Shown: piece by piece, positions 47,279-56,589 of the stretch | Layout: each line of letters opens with the position of its first letter | How positions within the stretch are numbered: position 1 is the first letter of the stretch | DNA from: Afifellaceae bacterium | GTDB lineage: Bacteria; Pseudomonadota; Alphaproteobacteria; Rhizobiales; Afifellaceae | Direction: 5' to 3' | Assembly: GCA_028284625.1 (NCBI GenBank) | Contig: JANQRH010000006.1 | Coordinates: 23,527 to 87,526, forward strand | Length of the DNA stretch: 64,000 bases | Position numbers and translations under genes: made by a program | Notes under the pieces: model-generated | What the model was told of the DNA's origin: nothing | Databases searched by the model: none | What the model saw: the letters and a program-made list of their open reading frames with translations, nothing else

Positions 47279-48241
47279 ATGCCAGATTATCGTTTCGCGA
47301 CGCGGCTCAACTCGTTCCGGTCGCGTACCGGCGGACAATTGTCGGTCGTGGAAGCCGTCAAAGCCGTGGCCGGTGTCCCTGGTGTCTCGGCGCTTGAGTT
47401 GAACTACCCGCAGCATTTCCTCGGAAAGGATGGTTCCGCCGTCCTTGCTGAAGCCGCCGCGCAGGGCCTCGCCGTCACTGCTCTGAATCTCCGCTTCGAC
47501 GGACCGGACTTCGCCGCCGGTGCCTTCACTCATCCGCAGCGCGACAACCGCGAACGAGCGATTAAGATCGCGTGTGAGGCCGTCGACCTTGCCGCCGAGA
47601 ACGCCATTGACCACGTCATTCTGTGGATGGGTCCCGACGGCTTCGACTATCCGTTTCAGGCCGACTATGCCGCGCTATGGGAGATGGAGATCGATGGCTT
47701 CCGCCGCGTGGCGGATCGAAGCCCCGATGTTCGGGTCAGCGTGGAATACAAGCCGAGCGACCCAAGACGCATCTCGTTGATCCGTTCCATGTCGGACTCG
47801 CTGCTCGCTGTCGCAGAGGTCGATCGGGCCAATTTCGGCGTGACGCTCGATTTCTGTCACGTGCTGATGGCCGGCGAGCATCCCGCTGCCGCCGCTGCTT
47901 TGGCGCTTCGCGCCAAGCGGCTCTTCGGCGTTCATCTCAATGACGGCTACGGCCCGGCCGATGACGGGCTGATGGTCGCCTCGGTGCATCCTTGGCACAC
48001 GCTAGAGCTTCTCCATGAGCTGCGCCGCGGCGGCTACGCCGGAACGATCTACTTCGACACGTTCCCTGAGCGCATCGATCCGGCGGCGGAGACAGAGGCC
48101 AACATCCGCGCCGTTCAACAGCTGGAGCATTGGCTCGACCAATGCTCGGAGGAGGAGTTGAAACGCATCCAGGACAGCCAGGACGCTGTCGCGGCGACCA
48201 GCTTCGCGCGCGGCCTCGTTCTCGGCGCGCCCCATGCCTGA
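47279..48241 (+). CDS. Sugar-phosphate isomerase/epimerase-like TIM-barrel protein
   Basis: 320 residues, ATG with GGGAGGTGG upstream. The xylose-isomerase-like barrel shows VSVEYKPSDPRR and GVTLDFCHVLMAG with metal-binding Glu/Asp/His, then FGVHLNDGYGPADDG. It belongs to the AP endonuclease 2/sugar isomerase superfamily; no specific activity can be assigned. It is divergent from the binding protein gene and overlaps the PfkB kinase by eight bases. Confidence 0.82.
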   Translation: MPDYRFATRLNSFRSRTGGQLSVVEAVKAVAGVPGVSALELNYPQHFLGKDGSAVLAEAAAQGLAVTALNLRFDGPDFAAGAFTHPQRDNRERAIKIACEAVDLAAENAIDHVILWMGPDGFDYPFQADYAALWEMEIDGFRRVADRSPDVRVSVEYKPSDPRRISLIRSMSDSLLAVAEVDRANFGVTLDFCHVLMAGEHPAAAAALALRAKRLFGVHLNDGYGPADDGLMVASVHPWHTLELLHELRRGGYAGTIYFDTFPERIDPAAETEANIRAVQQLEHWLDQCSEEELKRIQDSQDAVAATSFARGLVLGAPHA

Positions 48242-49178
48242 GCCAAATGCGCCGCGGATCGTCGTCCTCGGCAGCGTGCATATGGACCTGATCGCCAACG
48301 CCGCGCGTCTTCCTGCGCCGGGCGAATCCGTGGCGGGTGGCGTCTTCGCCATGGCGCCGGGCGGCAAGGCAGGTAACCAGGCGTGTCAGTTCGCGCTTGC
48401 CGGCGCCGAAGTGTCTGTCATGACGCGGCTTGGCGACGACATGTTCGGCGCAGAGCTGCTTGCCGCGCTGAAGGAGAGGGGCGTCGACACATCGCTCGTA
48501 TCGATCGACCCGAACGCGCCGACCGGGGCGAGCACCGTGCTTGCCGCTCAGGGCGACTATGCCTCCGTCATCGCGCCGGGCGCGGCCGGCCTCATGTCAC
48601 CCGATGACGTTGAGCGCGCACGCCCGGCAATTTTAGGCGCCGAGGCGCTGGTCCTTCAGTTGGAGATTGCGCCCGCCATCGTCGCCAGGGCAGCGGAGAT
48701 CGCCGCAGACGCCGGTCGCGCCGTGATCCTCAACGCGTCGCCCGCGCCGGAATCCTGGTCCGTCGTGCCCGCCTCTTTGTGGCGCGCCACCTCGATGCTC
48801 TACGTGAATCGCGTCGAAGCCGGCCGATTGCTCGGCCACGGCACTACGACCGAAGATTGGGAAGCGAACGCCGCAACGCTCGCCGACAAGCTGGGCGTGG
48901 CGACCGTGATAGTGACATTGGGCGCGGAAGGATGCGTCGGCGTAGCCGACGGCGTTGTGCAACGCCAAGCAGCCTTTCCCGCCACGATCGCGGATGCGGT
49001 CGGCGCCGGCGACGCTTTCCTGGGCGCCTCCGCTTTGGCGCTGATTGAGGGCCGGCCGCTGGTGGAGGCGCTTCGCCGCGGCGCTGCCGCCGGCGCCATC
49101 GCGGTCTCGCGAAGCGGCGTCTATGAGGCGTTGCCGTCGCGCAACGAGGTCGACGCGTTCCTGGCCCGCAACGCCTAG
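48234..49178 (+). CDS. PfkB-family sugar kinase (ribokinase-like)
   Basis: 314 residues. Features: VVLGSVHMDLIANAARLPAP at the start, APGGKAGNQACQFALAGAEV, and the ATP/catalytic signature DAVGAGDAFLGASALAL near residue 260 with the base Asp. It should phosphorylate a sugar or nucleoside. It is coupled to the isomerase gene, so it likely acts in the same pathway. Its stop overlaps that of the convergent kinase gene by four bases. Confidence 0.88.
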   Translation: MPEPNAPRIVVLGSVHMDLIANAARLPAPGESVAGGVFAMAPGGKAGNQACQFALAGAEVSVMTRLGDDMFGAELLAALKERGVDTSLVSIDPNAPTGASTVLAAQGDYASVIAPGAAGLMSPDDVERARPAILGAEALVLQLEIAPAIVARAAEIAADAGRAVILNASPAPESWSVVPASLWRATSMLYVNRVEAGRLLGHGTTTEDWEANAATLADKLGVATVIVTLGAEGCVGVADGVVQRQAAFPATIADAVGAGDAFLGASALALIEGRPLVEALRRGAAAGAIAVSRSGVYEALPSRNEVDAFLARNA

Positions 49179-50110
49179 GACGTTTTGCTCAGGAGCGCCT
49201 CGACTTCCGCCAGCTTCGGCATGGAGGGCGCCGTGCCGGCGCGCGTGACGGAGATGCCGGCGACCGCTGAGCCGAAGCGCGCAGCCTCGACCGGATCCAT
49301 GCCGCGCGCCAGTGCGGCCGCGAAGCCGCCGTTGAAGGCATCGCCCGCACCCGTCGTCTCCAAAACCGGCCCGGCGTTGAACGCCGGAACCAACTCCGAC
49401 CTGTCCTTGGAGTGGAAGAGGGCGCCGGCTTCGCCAAGCGTGATCAGCGCCGTGCCTACGCCCTTCTCCAGGAACACGTCGCCCGCTTTGCGCGCATCGT
49501 CGGCGCTTCCCACCGGCACGCTCGTCATGACTTCCGCTTCCGTCTCGTTCGGCGTGACGTAATCGCAGAGCGGATAGATGGCGTCGGGAACCTGTTCCGC
49601 AGGCGCAGGATTGAAGATCGTCGCCACGCCGGCTTCGCGCGCGATCGCCAAGCCGCGCTCTGCCGACGGCACGGGCTGCTCAAGCTGCGTGACGAACACT
49701 GCTGCGTCGCGGATCGCATCACCGGCCGCCTCCACGTCCTCAGGCGTGATGGTCGCCGCAGCACCCGGCACGACGATGATGGCGTTGTCGCCCGTTTGAT
49801 CGTTGACGAAGATGAACGCCGCACCGGTCGGCTGGTCGGCGGCTTCCAAGACACGCGCCGTGATGCCCTCAGCCTTCCAGGTGGCGCGCGCGATCGCGCC
49901 GAATTCGTCCTGCCCGATCTTGGAAATGAATGTCACGCCCGCGCCGGCGCGCGCGGCAGCCACCGATTGGTTGGAGCCTTTGCCGCCCGGTCCGAGCTTG
50001 AAGCCGGAACCGGCGATCGTCTCACCGACGGCCGGCATGCGACCGGCCCAAAACGCGAGGTCGGCGACGAACACGCCGAGGATCGCGACGCGGCCATTTT
50101 GTTCCGCCAT
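49175..50110 (-). CDS. PfkB-family sugar kinase (ribokinase-like), last gene of apionate-type operon
   Basis: 311 residues from the ATG at 50110; an upstream in-frame extension is not family-like. LGPGGKGSNQSVAAARAGAG and the signature TTGAGDAFNGGFAAALARGM (~250) are intact. Related to ribokinases. It is 17 bases after the RbsD/FucU gene. With a mutarotase next to it, it may phosphorylate a free sugar, but the substrate is unknown. Confidence 0.88.
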   Translation of the reverse strand: MAEQNGRVAILGVFVADLAFWAGRMPAVGETIAGSGFKLGPGGKGSNQSVAAARAGAGVTFISKIGQDEFGAIARATWKAEGITARVLEAADQPTGAAFIFVNDQTGDNAIIVVPGAAATITPEDVEAAGDAIRDAAVFVTQLEQPVPSAERGLAIAREAGVATIFNPAPAEQVPDAIYPLCDYVTPNETEAEVMTSVPVGSADDARKAGDVFLEKGVGTALITLGEAGALFHSKDRSELVPAFNAGPVLETTGAGDAFNGGFAAALARGMDPVEAARFGSAVAGISVTRAGTAPSMPKLAEVEALLSKTS

Positions 50111-50127
50111 GCTTTCAGTCCTCCGGC

Positions 50128-50583
50128 TCAAGCCGCGTCGGGCGGAATGACGCCCTTCTTGAAGACGAAGCAACCATAGAAGCGGCGCTCGCCGGTCTGG
50201 ATCACGCAATAGGCCTTTCGGGCGAGGTCATAAAACGCGAACCGCTCGATAGAGCCCAGCGGCATCGACTTGCCCTCAGCAGCATCGATCTCTTGCTGCA
50301 CTTCCGACTGCACCGGCGGAATCTCGTCGGGCTTGTCGACCATCTCCATCCGGAGCGCCGGGTGCTCGACAAAGCTGTCGAGCGGCATCACCGACAGGAT
50401 CGCCTTGGCGGCGCGTCCGGCGGTCACGCAATCGATCCGCAAGAGCTTCCCCAAGACGGTCTCCCGCGCCACGGAATCGGAGGGGAAGTTGGTATCGGCG
50501 ATGATGAGGTCGTCGCCGTGACCCATGGCGCGCAGCGCGTAGAGCACGTCGGCGTTGAGGATCGGATCGATGGATTTCAGCAT
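50128..50583 (-). CDS. RbsD/FucU family sugar mutarotase
   Basis: 151 residues. LNADVLYALRAMGHGDDLII holds the catalytic His of the family (GHGD), followed by TNFPSDSVA, and the C-terminal segment YCVIQTGERRFYGCFVFKKG is typical. It catalyses anomer interconversion of fucose- or ribose-like sugars, so it could feed a particular anomer to the aldo/keto reductase or kinase beside it. Confidence 0.85.
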   Translation of the reverse strand: MLKSIDPILNADVLYALRAMGHGDDLIIADTNFPSDSVARETVLGKLLRIDCVTAGRAAKAILSVMPLDSFVEHPALRMEMVDKPDEIPPVQSEVQQEIDAAEGKSMPLGSIERFAFYDLARKAYCVIQTGERRFYGCFVFKKGVIPPDAA

Positions 50584-50628
50584 GTCGGCGTTTCCCTTGA
50601 ATGACGTTTCGTTCTTTCGCGCGAGAGT

Positions 50629-51384
50629 CTAGATCATTCCCGCCGCCCAGCCGGCGATCCCCTGCCAAAGCCGCTGATAGCCCGGCCATTTGACGAAGTC
50701 CGGCGGCGACCAATGTGGCCCGCAATCCGACGCAAACGCCACCGACCGGCCTTTGCCGAACGCGCCGGCGACGAGCATAGGATCGCGGCCCGCCCGCACA
50801 ACGACCTCCGCGTCGGACTTGGCGGTCAGCCGGTTATAGCCGAGAAGCGCCGGCCACTTGCCTTTGATCTTGGCGACGATCGGATGACCCGCGGCAACGA
50901 CGCGGGGATTGACCCCCTGCGGCGTCTCCACGCGATCGTCGTGTGCGTCGATCGAAACCGGCAAGGCAGCTTCCACCGGCGTGCCGTGATAGCGCGCTTT
51001 GCCTTCGATGCCCTGGAAGGTCAGGTAGCCGCCGACCATGACGAGCCCGCCGCCGCCCTTCACGTAGTCGTGGATCGCTTTCAGCCGGTTGGGGAGCGGC
51101 TTGGAGCGGACGAACGTATCGGGGTGAAGCAGAAGAGTATTGGCGCCGATATCCGACAGGATCACGCACCCGTACCGGGCGAGACCCTTCGCGGTCGCGG
51201 GGAAGTCGCGCGCCGCTACATGCGCCGGCTGGTAGTCGACCTTGAAGCCGCCGCGTTCCAGCGCATTGCGCAGGTCGCCGACGCCTTCGGTGTATTCCGT
51301 CGTGGTGAAGCTGTCGAAGCCCTTTTGGTGAGTTGTGTGCGTGACCCAGGATTCACCGGCGATCAGCACGTTTCGCTTGGCCAT
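50629..51384 (-). CDS. Class I glutamine-amidotransferase-like protein (ThuA-like)
   Basis: 251 residues with the fold LIAGESWVTHTTHQKGFDSF at the start, then VILSDIGANTLLLHPDTF and LVMVGGYLTFQGIEG. The typical nucleophile elbow Cys is not evident (GGYLTF in its place), so amidotransferase activity is doubtful. Similar proteins occur in sugar-utilisation operons with unclear roles. It lies between the aldo/keto reductase and mutarotase genes. Confidence 0.7.
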   Translation of the reverse strand: MAKRNVLIAGESWVTHTTHQKGFDSFTTTEYTEGVGDLRNALERGGFKVDYQPAHVAARDFPATAKGLARYGCVILSDIGANTLLLHPDTFVRSKPLPNRLKAIHDYVKGGGGLVMVGGYLTFQGIEGKARYHGTPVEAALPVSIDAHDDRVETPQGVNPRVVAAGHPIVAKIKGKWPALLGYNRLTAKSDAEVVVRAGRDPMLVAGAFGKGRSVAFASDCGPHWSPPDFVKWPGYQRLWQGIAGWAAGMI

Positions 51385-51410
51385 GGCCGCCTTCCTCCAT
51401 TGCTTAAGCG

Positions 51411-52445
51411 TTATGGCGCGTCGGCGCGGGGGACCGGAGCGTCGTTGAAAAGCAGCCCTTCGCCCTTAAGGTCATCCCACAGGGCGGACGGTATGGCGGT
51501 CTCCATCAATTGTCGATTGCTTGTCACTTCTTCGGAGGTCACCGCGCCCGGAACGATGGACGCCACGCGCGGATGGCCAAGCGGAAACTGGATCGCGGCC
51601 GCCGCGAGCGGCACGTTGTGCGCTTCGCAGACCGTCTCGATCCGGCCAACGCGCTCCAGAATCTCCTGCGGCGCAGGCACATAATTATAGCGCGCGCCAG
51701 GCTGTGCGCCGGTGGCCAGAATGCCGGAATTGAACGGCCCGCCGAGGAGGATGGAGAAGTCCTTCTTGTCAGCCAGCGGCAAAAAGTTGTCGAGACCGTC
51801 CTGTTCCAGAAGCGTGTAGCGCCCGGCCAGCATGAAGCAGTCGAAGTCGCCTTCCTTGGCGAAGCGCACACAGGGCTCGACTTCGTTCAGCCCGGCGCCG
51901 ATCGCGCGCACGATCCCGGCGGAGCGGAACTCCTCCAGTGCGCGATAGGCGCCTTCCATGGATTCACGAAACCGCTTGTCGAACGCCTCTGCCGAGCCAT
52001 GGGTCCACACATCCACATCATGGATGAGCGCAATATCGATCTGACCGAAGCCGAGCCGCTGATAACTGTCCTCCAGCGAGCGCATCGTGCCGTCGTAGGA
52101 ATAATCGTAGACCGCCGTGAAATTCAGCCCACCGGCAAAGAAGCCGCGTTCTTTGGGGCCCGGCTCCGGCCGCTTAAGGACGCGGCCGACTTTCGTGGAG
52201 AGCACGAAATCTCCTCGCGGCTTCTGGCGGAGCACATGCCCGATGCGATGCTCTGAAAGGCCGAGGCCATAAAGCGGCGACGTATCGAAAAGCCGTATGC
52301 CTTCCGCATAGGCGGTCTCCACCGTCCGCAGCGCGTCGTCTTCCGGCAGGCGGTCATAGAGATCGCCGAGCGGCGCACCGCCGAAGCCGAGAACCGTAAC
52401 ATCAAGGCCCGAGCGACCGAGCGGACGCTTGGCGCCTATCTTCAT
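51411..52445 (-). CDS. Aldo/keto reductase, aldose 1-dehydrogenase-like
   Basis: 344 residues. Catalytic residues: Asp/Tyr in FDTSPLYGLGLSEHRIG (~50-66), Lys in VLSTKVGRVL, His in ALIHDVDVW. The family includes L-fucose dehydrogenase and D-threo-aldose 1-dehydrogenase, which oxidise sugars to lactones. Placed in an operon with a mutarotase and near a D-apionate lactonase, it could oxidise D-apiose to apionolactone. That role is inferred. No Gfo/Idh/MocA-type apiose dehydrogenase is in the window. Confidence 0.85.
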   Translation of the reverse strand: MKIGAKRPLGRSGLDVTVLGFGGAPLGDLYDRLPEDDALRTVETAYAEGIRLFDTSPLYGLGLSEHRIGHVLRQKPRGDFVLSTKVGRVLKRPEPGPKERGFFAGGLNFTAVYDYSYDGTMRSLEDSYQRLGFGQIDIALIHDVDVWTHGSAEAFDKRFRESMEGAYRALEEFRSAGIVRAIGAGLNEVEPCVRFAKEGDFDCFMLAGRYTLLEQDGLDNFLPLADKKDFSILLGGPFNSGILATGAQPGARYNYVPAPQEILERVGRIETVCEAHNVPLAAAAIQFPLGHPRVASIVPGAVTSEEVTSNRQLMETAIPSALWDDLKGEGLLFNDAPVPRADAP

Positions 52446-52463
52446 GCCGCACCTCTTTGAAGA

Positions 52464-53510
52464 TCAGGCAAATCGCTTCTGATAGTCAGCCAGCTTGGCG
52501 CGCCATTTGTCGTTTGACGTAATGTCGGCGTTGACGATTCCCTCCGGCTCGCGCCCGGCTATCATCTCCATGACGGCACGGATGTCGGCCGCGCCGATCT
52601 CCGCAAAGCACTGATCGGTCCAGCACAAGGAATGCGGCGTGACGATCACGTTCTCCAGCTCGAAAAGCGGATCGTCGGCGCTTGAGGGCTCATGTGCGAA
52701 AACGTCGAGGCCGGCGCCCGCGATCTGGTTCGATTGCAGCGCCTCCGTCAGCGCCTGCTGATCGACGATCGGCCCGCGCGCCGTGTTGATCAGGAACGCC
52801 GAAGGCTTCATCAGCGCCAATCGCTCTGCATTGACGAGACCGCGTGTCTCCTCTGAAAGCGGGCAGTTGACGCAGACGAAGTCGGACTGCCGGAATACGT
52901 CCTCAAGCGACACCAGCGAGACGCCGAGCGCCTTGGCGACGTCGGCATCCGCATAGGGATCGTGAGCGACGAAGCGCATGTCGAACGCAGCGGCCATGCG
53001 GAACATCTCCGCACCGATATTGCCGATGCCGACAGAGCCGAGCGTCAGGCCGACTAGGCCTTGACCCATATGCGCACCGCGCTGCGCCCATCCGTCCGGC
53101 CCGGCCCGCGTCAGCTTGTCCTTGATCATCAGCCGGCCGGAGAGCGCCAGCACAAAGGTGAGGATGGCCACCGCCACCGGCCGTCGCACGCCGCTCGGCG
53201 TGATGACAAGCGCCGCGTCGTTGGCGCTGCAGGCGGAGACGTCGACATTGTCGTAGCCGACGCCGAAGCGCGCAACCATCGCCAGCCGCCCGTCGCCTGG
53301 AAAGCTGTCCTTGTCGAACCGACCGGCAAGCAGGATCAGCGCGTCGAGCCCCTCCATGTCGGCGGCGGCGATGCGGCCATCGTTTACGGGAACGTAGTTC
53401 CATTCGATGCGCGCATCGTCGTCGAGCGGCGACAGGTCGAAAGAGGGGAAGGCGGGCGATCCATCCGGACGACGAAAATCAGAACTCAGTCCGACGCGTA
53501 ACTTATCCAT
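52464..53510 (-). CDS. D-isomer 2-hydroxyacid dehydrogenase
   Basis: 348 residues. The nucleotide-binding loop is GSVGIGNIGAEMFRMAAAFD, the catalytic Arg lies in INTARGPIVD, and the final His in PHSLCWTDQC. It interconverts 2-hydroxy and 2-oxo acids with NAD(P)H, for example glycolate and glyoxylate or hydroxypyruvate and glycerate. As OiaX releases glycolate, oxidation or recycling of glycolate-type acids would fit, but the direction is a guess. Confidence 0.87.
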   Translation of the reverse strand: MDKLRVGLSSDFRRPDGSPAFPSFDLSPLDDDARIEWNYVPVNDGRIAAADMEGLDALILLAGRFDKDSFPGDGRLAMVARFGVGYDNVDVSACSANDAALVITPSGVRRPVAVAILTFVLALSGRLMIKDKLTRAGPDGWAQRGAHMGQGLVGLTLGSVGIGNIGAEMFRMAAAFDMRFVAHDPYADADVAKALGVSLVSLEDVFRQSDFVCVNCPLSEETRGLVNAERLALMKPSAFLINTARGPIVDQQALTEALQSNQIAGAGLDVFAHEPSSADDPLFELENVIVTPHSLCWTDQCFAEIGAADIRAVMEMIAGREPEGIVNADITSNDKWRAKLADYQKRFA

Positions 53511-53513
53511 GGC

Positions 53514-54305
53514 TCAGGCTCCTCCAGCCGTCGCATCGCCGATCCGGTCACGCACGGCCGCCACACCTTGCGACAAAGCACCCGACAAAAGCCAGATGTC
53601 TCCGGAATAACAAATGAAGTCGCAGCCCTCTCCGAAGAGCGTCTCCGCCTCCTCCGGCGAGCCGGCCAACCGCCCGATGCTCTTCTTGTGCGCCGTCCCG
53701 GCGTCCATCACGGTCTTCACGGCATCCTTAAAGGTGCCGCTCTCAAATTGCCCCGGAATGCCGAGCGAGTTGCTTAGATCGAGATGGCCGAGCCAAAGAC
53801 AGTCGATGCCGTCGACTGCCGCAATGGCATCGGCATTGCGCACGGCCTCAGCCGATTCAATCAGTGCAACAGCCGACGTCTTGGCGTTCGACGTGGCAAT
53901 GGCATCGGCAACGGGCCGCGGTGTGTAATCGTCGTGGGCAATGCCGAAGGCGGCACCTCTGCCGCCCTTCGGCGGATAGTTGGTCTGGCTGACCAGAGCC
54001 TCCGCCTCAGCCACAGTCTCCAGCATCGGCGGAATGAGCCCTTGCGCGCCGGCGTCGCAGGCGCGCGCCACGTGATGATTGGCCTTCGACGGAGGGCGCA
54101 CCACGCTGGCGATCCCAGCATCGTGAAGATGGCGCAGCAGCGAGCGGATCGTCTCATAGCCGAAGCCGCTATGCTCCATGTCGACGAAAGCGAACTCGCA
54201 GCCGGCCCGCTTGAGGATCTGGCCGATACCCGACGTTGCGAACTCGCCGATATAGGTGCCGACCTTCAGCCGCTTCGTTGTGAGCAGCTCAGCGAATGTC
54301 GTCAT
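53514..54305 (-). CDS. HpcH/HpaI family aldolase
   Basis: 263 residues from the ATG at 54305. The barrel shows FVDMEHSGFGYETIRSLL, IPPMLETVAEAEALVSQ with the metal-binding Glu region and GIDCLWLGHLDLSNSLG with Asp. The family includes class II pyruvate aldolases that cleave 2-keto-3-deoxy acids and beta-hydroxy acids. Three bases separate it from the dehydrogenase. The substrate in this operon is unknown. Confidence 0.86.
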   Translation of the reverse strand: MTTFAELLTTKRLKVGTYIGEFATSGIGQILKRAGCEFAFVDMEHSGFGYETIRSLLRHLHDAGIASVVRPPSKANHHVARACDAGAQGLIPPMLETVAEAEALVSQTNYPPKGGRGAAFGIAHDDYTPRPVADAIATSNAKTSAVALIESAEAVRNADAIAAVDGIDCLWLGHLDLSNSLGIPGQFESGTFKDAVKTVMDAGTAHKKSIGRLAGSPEEAETLFGEGCDFICYSGDIWLLSGALSQGVAAVRDRIGDATAGGA

Positions 54306-54334
54306 AGTGCCTCCCCTTGGAATGCGCCGGCGGT

Positions 54335-55186
54335 CTATGCCGCCTGCTTCGGATTGCAGATGTCCTTCACCGACTCTACGATTGCCTCGGGCTCGAATAT
54401 TCGCTCCAGCCAACCCTCCTTGAAGATCATCGGCTTCGCCTGCTCAATGGCATGCAGCGCGCCATCGGAGAATTTTCCGTCCGGAAAGACGCCGAAGGCA
54501 ATGGCGAGCTCGATCTGAATGTGCCCGAGCATGAAATCCATCGCCGCTTCGCGCGGCACGCCGCGCCTGACCGCTTCGTCAGTCGCGTCGCGAAGGGCTA
54601 GGCAGAGCGTCGCGCCGATCGTCTCCGACATCGCGGGCTCTAGAATGGCGATGTGCTCAACCGAGCAGCGATGGGCGCGGGTCACCGGCGCGTAGATAGT
54701 GCGCGCCACCTCTTCGCAGAGGGCGTAGTGCTCGTCGGGCCCCTGCATGAGGGCGCAGACGATCGCCTGCTTGGCGTCCACGCCGCCGAAATGGTCGCGT
54801 TGTGCCTTGGGGTCGGTCTCAAAGCCGAAGATCGAGGGATGGCACGGATGCGTGACGAAATAGCTGACATCCGCCCGTTCCGGCAGCTCGCCGGCATGCG
54901 GCGCGGCGGCATCCAAGACGATGAGTGCCGTACCGGGCCTCACGTCATTGATGATGTCGTGCGCGACGCGGCCGATCAACCGGTCGGGAACGGCAAGGAC
55001 CACGACATCCGCGTCGGCGAGCGCATCGCCTAGCTCCACGCAATCCGCGCCAACGGCCTCCTTCAGACGAGCGCGGCCCTCCGGCGAGACCTCGACATGG
55101 TCCACGGCGAAACGCGACCCCTTGAGATTGGTCGCAAGCCGCACGCCCATTTTGCCGCCCGCGCCGAGCAATGCGATCTTGGTCAT
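54335..55186 (-). CDS. apnO: D-apionate oxidoisomerase-like dehydrogenase
   Basis: 283 residues, ATG at 55186 with ACAGGAGGTGACG immediately upstream. N-terminal Rossmann domain (IALLGAGGKMGVRLATNLKG) and a 6-phosphogluconate dehydrogenase-type C-terminal domain. It belongs to the group containing ApnO, which converts D-apionate to 3-oxo-isoapionate using NAD. The order oiaX-oiaK-apnO and the nearby apnL strongly support this. Similar dehydrogenases act on threonate and erythronate, so exact substrate is not proven. Confidence 0.78.
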   Translation of the reverse strand: MTKIALLGAGGKMGVRLATNLKGSRFAVDHVEVSPEGRARLKEAVGADCVELGDALADADVVVLAVPDRLIGRVAHDIINDVRPGTALIVLDAAAPHAGELPERADVSYFVTHPCHPSIFGFETDPKAQRDHFGGVDAKQAIVCALMQGPDEHYALCEEVARTIYAPVTRAHRCSVEHIAILEPAMSETIGATLCLALRDATDEAVRRGVPREAAMDFMLGHIQIELAIAFGVFPDGKFSDGALHAIEQAKPMIFKEGWLERIFEPEAIVESVKDICNPKQAA

Positions 55187-55212
55187 CGTCACCTCCTGTC
55201 CATACGGCTCGC

Positions 55213-56589
55213 TCAAGCGGCGCTGCGGCCGCCCTGTTTGATTTCGGAGAAGTAATCGGGCGATCCCATTTGGCCGCCCTTCAATGCGATCTCGAGGTCG
55301 GCGTAAGCCGGATTGTCCGAATGCGCCTTGGCAAGCGACGCGCCCGGCGCGGTGTAGGCGATTGTCGTCAAAGCATAGAGGCCGAGCACCTGCGCGCCGT
55401 GACCCGACGTGTCGCCGCCGGCGATCACGCAGCGCTTCAGCTTCGCCTTCCGCAGAATGCGGTCCAGCATGGTGCCGAGCCCGGAGCCGATACGCTCGTT
55501 GACGGCGTCACGGCCGTGGCCGTCGGCAGCTTCGTTGAATGCCGTCACGGACGGGTCGCCCGGACCAAGGGCCGTATAGAGGATCGGATCATGGCCCTGG
55601 CTGAGAGCGCTCAGCGCGGCGGCCACGGAGCGCTCCATCTCACCTTCCCACGCAGCCGGGTCCACGGCGCGTGCGGCGTTGACGTGGATCGCCTCAAACC
55701 CTTCATCCGCCGCCCGCCTGATCTGGCGTGCGGTTTCAGGCGAGCATGAGCCGGAGACAACGGCGATGCGATCCGCTGCGCCCGGCTGCAGCGGCGGCGT
55801 TGTTTCACCGATCAGCCCCTCGTCGCGCCAGTGCGCGACGAGCGCGTATTCGACGCCTTGCGAGCCGATGGCGAAACGCGGCCCGCTCCGGTCGCTCCAG
55901 ATCAGCCGCCCGCAGGTGCTGAGCGTCTCGTCGTCCACCACATCGAGCGCGACGATCGCCTTGCGGGCCTTGCGTTCCCGCGCCAATGCCGCATCGCCGC
56001 GGCCGGCCTTCATCGCCGCAATGTCGACCAGCCCGACAGGCCGCTCCGTCTGCTCGGCGAGATGCCGCCGTACATCCGCCTCATGCATCGGCGTGGCGGG
56101 ATGCCGGCTCATCGTCGGGTGGCGGTCAAGCCGATAGCCAATGCCGTCAACGGAGGCGAAGAGATTGCCGAACGCCTGATAGCGATGCATGGCCGGTGCG
56201 CCGACGAGCAGCGGTATCCAATCGGGACGCAGGATCGGAACGGCCAGGTCGATCGCCTTGCCGATTGAGCCGATCGTCGGCGCGGAATCGAACGTAGAGC
56301 AGACCTTGTAGTGGACCAGGGGTGCGTCCAGCGCCGCCAACGCGCGGTAGATCGCCGGAAGGTTCTCCTCCATCCATTGCGGCGATTGCGAACGCGCCGT
56401 ACCGGCAATCCCGATGGCGCGGCAATGCGCGAACTCGGCAAGCTGCTCCGGGGTCGGCGGCGCAAGAAACAGAACCGCCGGAAGACCGGCGAGCGTCATC
56501 ACCTCCATCACGGCGGCCGAACCGGTGAAGTCGTCTCCGTACCACGCCAGGAGCAGCCCCGGCGGCAAGCCGTCTTTCTCCGCGCTCAT
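55213..56589 (-). CDS. oiaK: 3-oxo-isoapionate kinase-like protein (four-carbon acid sugar kinase, DUF1537)
   Basis: 458 residues. N-terminal sugar-binding domain (LAWYGDDFTGSAAVMEVM with conserved Asp residues at ~18-19) and C-terminal nucleotide-binding domain (CVIAGGDTSGHGAQVLGL, with the GG-D-T-S motif). The family phosphorylates four-carbon or branched acid sugars; OiaK makes 3-oxo-isoapionate 4-phosphate. Its ATG overlaps the oiaX stop (ATGA), coupling the two. Confidence 0.8.
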   Translation of the reverse strand: MSAEKDGLPPGLLLAWYGDDFTGSAAVMEVMTLAGLPAVLFLAPPTPEQLAEFAHCRAIGIAGTARSQSPQWMEENLPAIYRALAALDAPLVHYKVCSTFDSAPTIGSIGKAIDLAVPILRPDWIPLLVGAPAMHRYQAFGNLFASVDGIGYRLDRHPTMSRHPATPMHEADVRRHLAEQTERPVGLVDIAAMKAGRGDAALARERKARKAIVALDVVDDETLSTCGRLIWSDRSGPRFAIGSQGVEYALVAHWRDEGLIGETTPPLQPGAADRIAVVSGSCSPETARQIRRAADEGFEAIHVNAARAVDPAAWEGEMERSVAAALSALSQGHDPILYTALGPGDPSVTAFNEAADGHGRDAVNERIGSGLGTMLDRILRKAKLKRCVIAGGDTSGHGAQVLGLYALTTIAYTAPGASLAKAHSDNPAYADLEIALKGGQMGSPDYFSEIKQGGRSAA

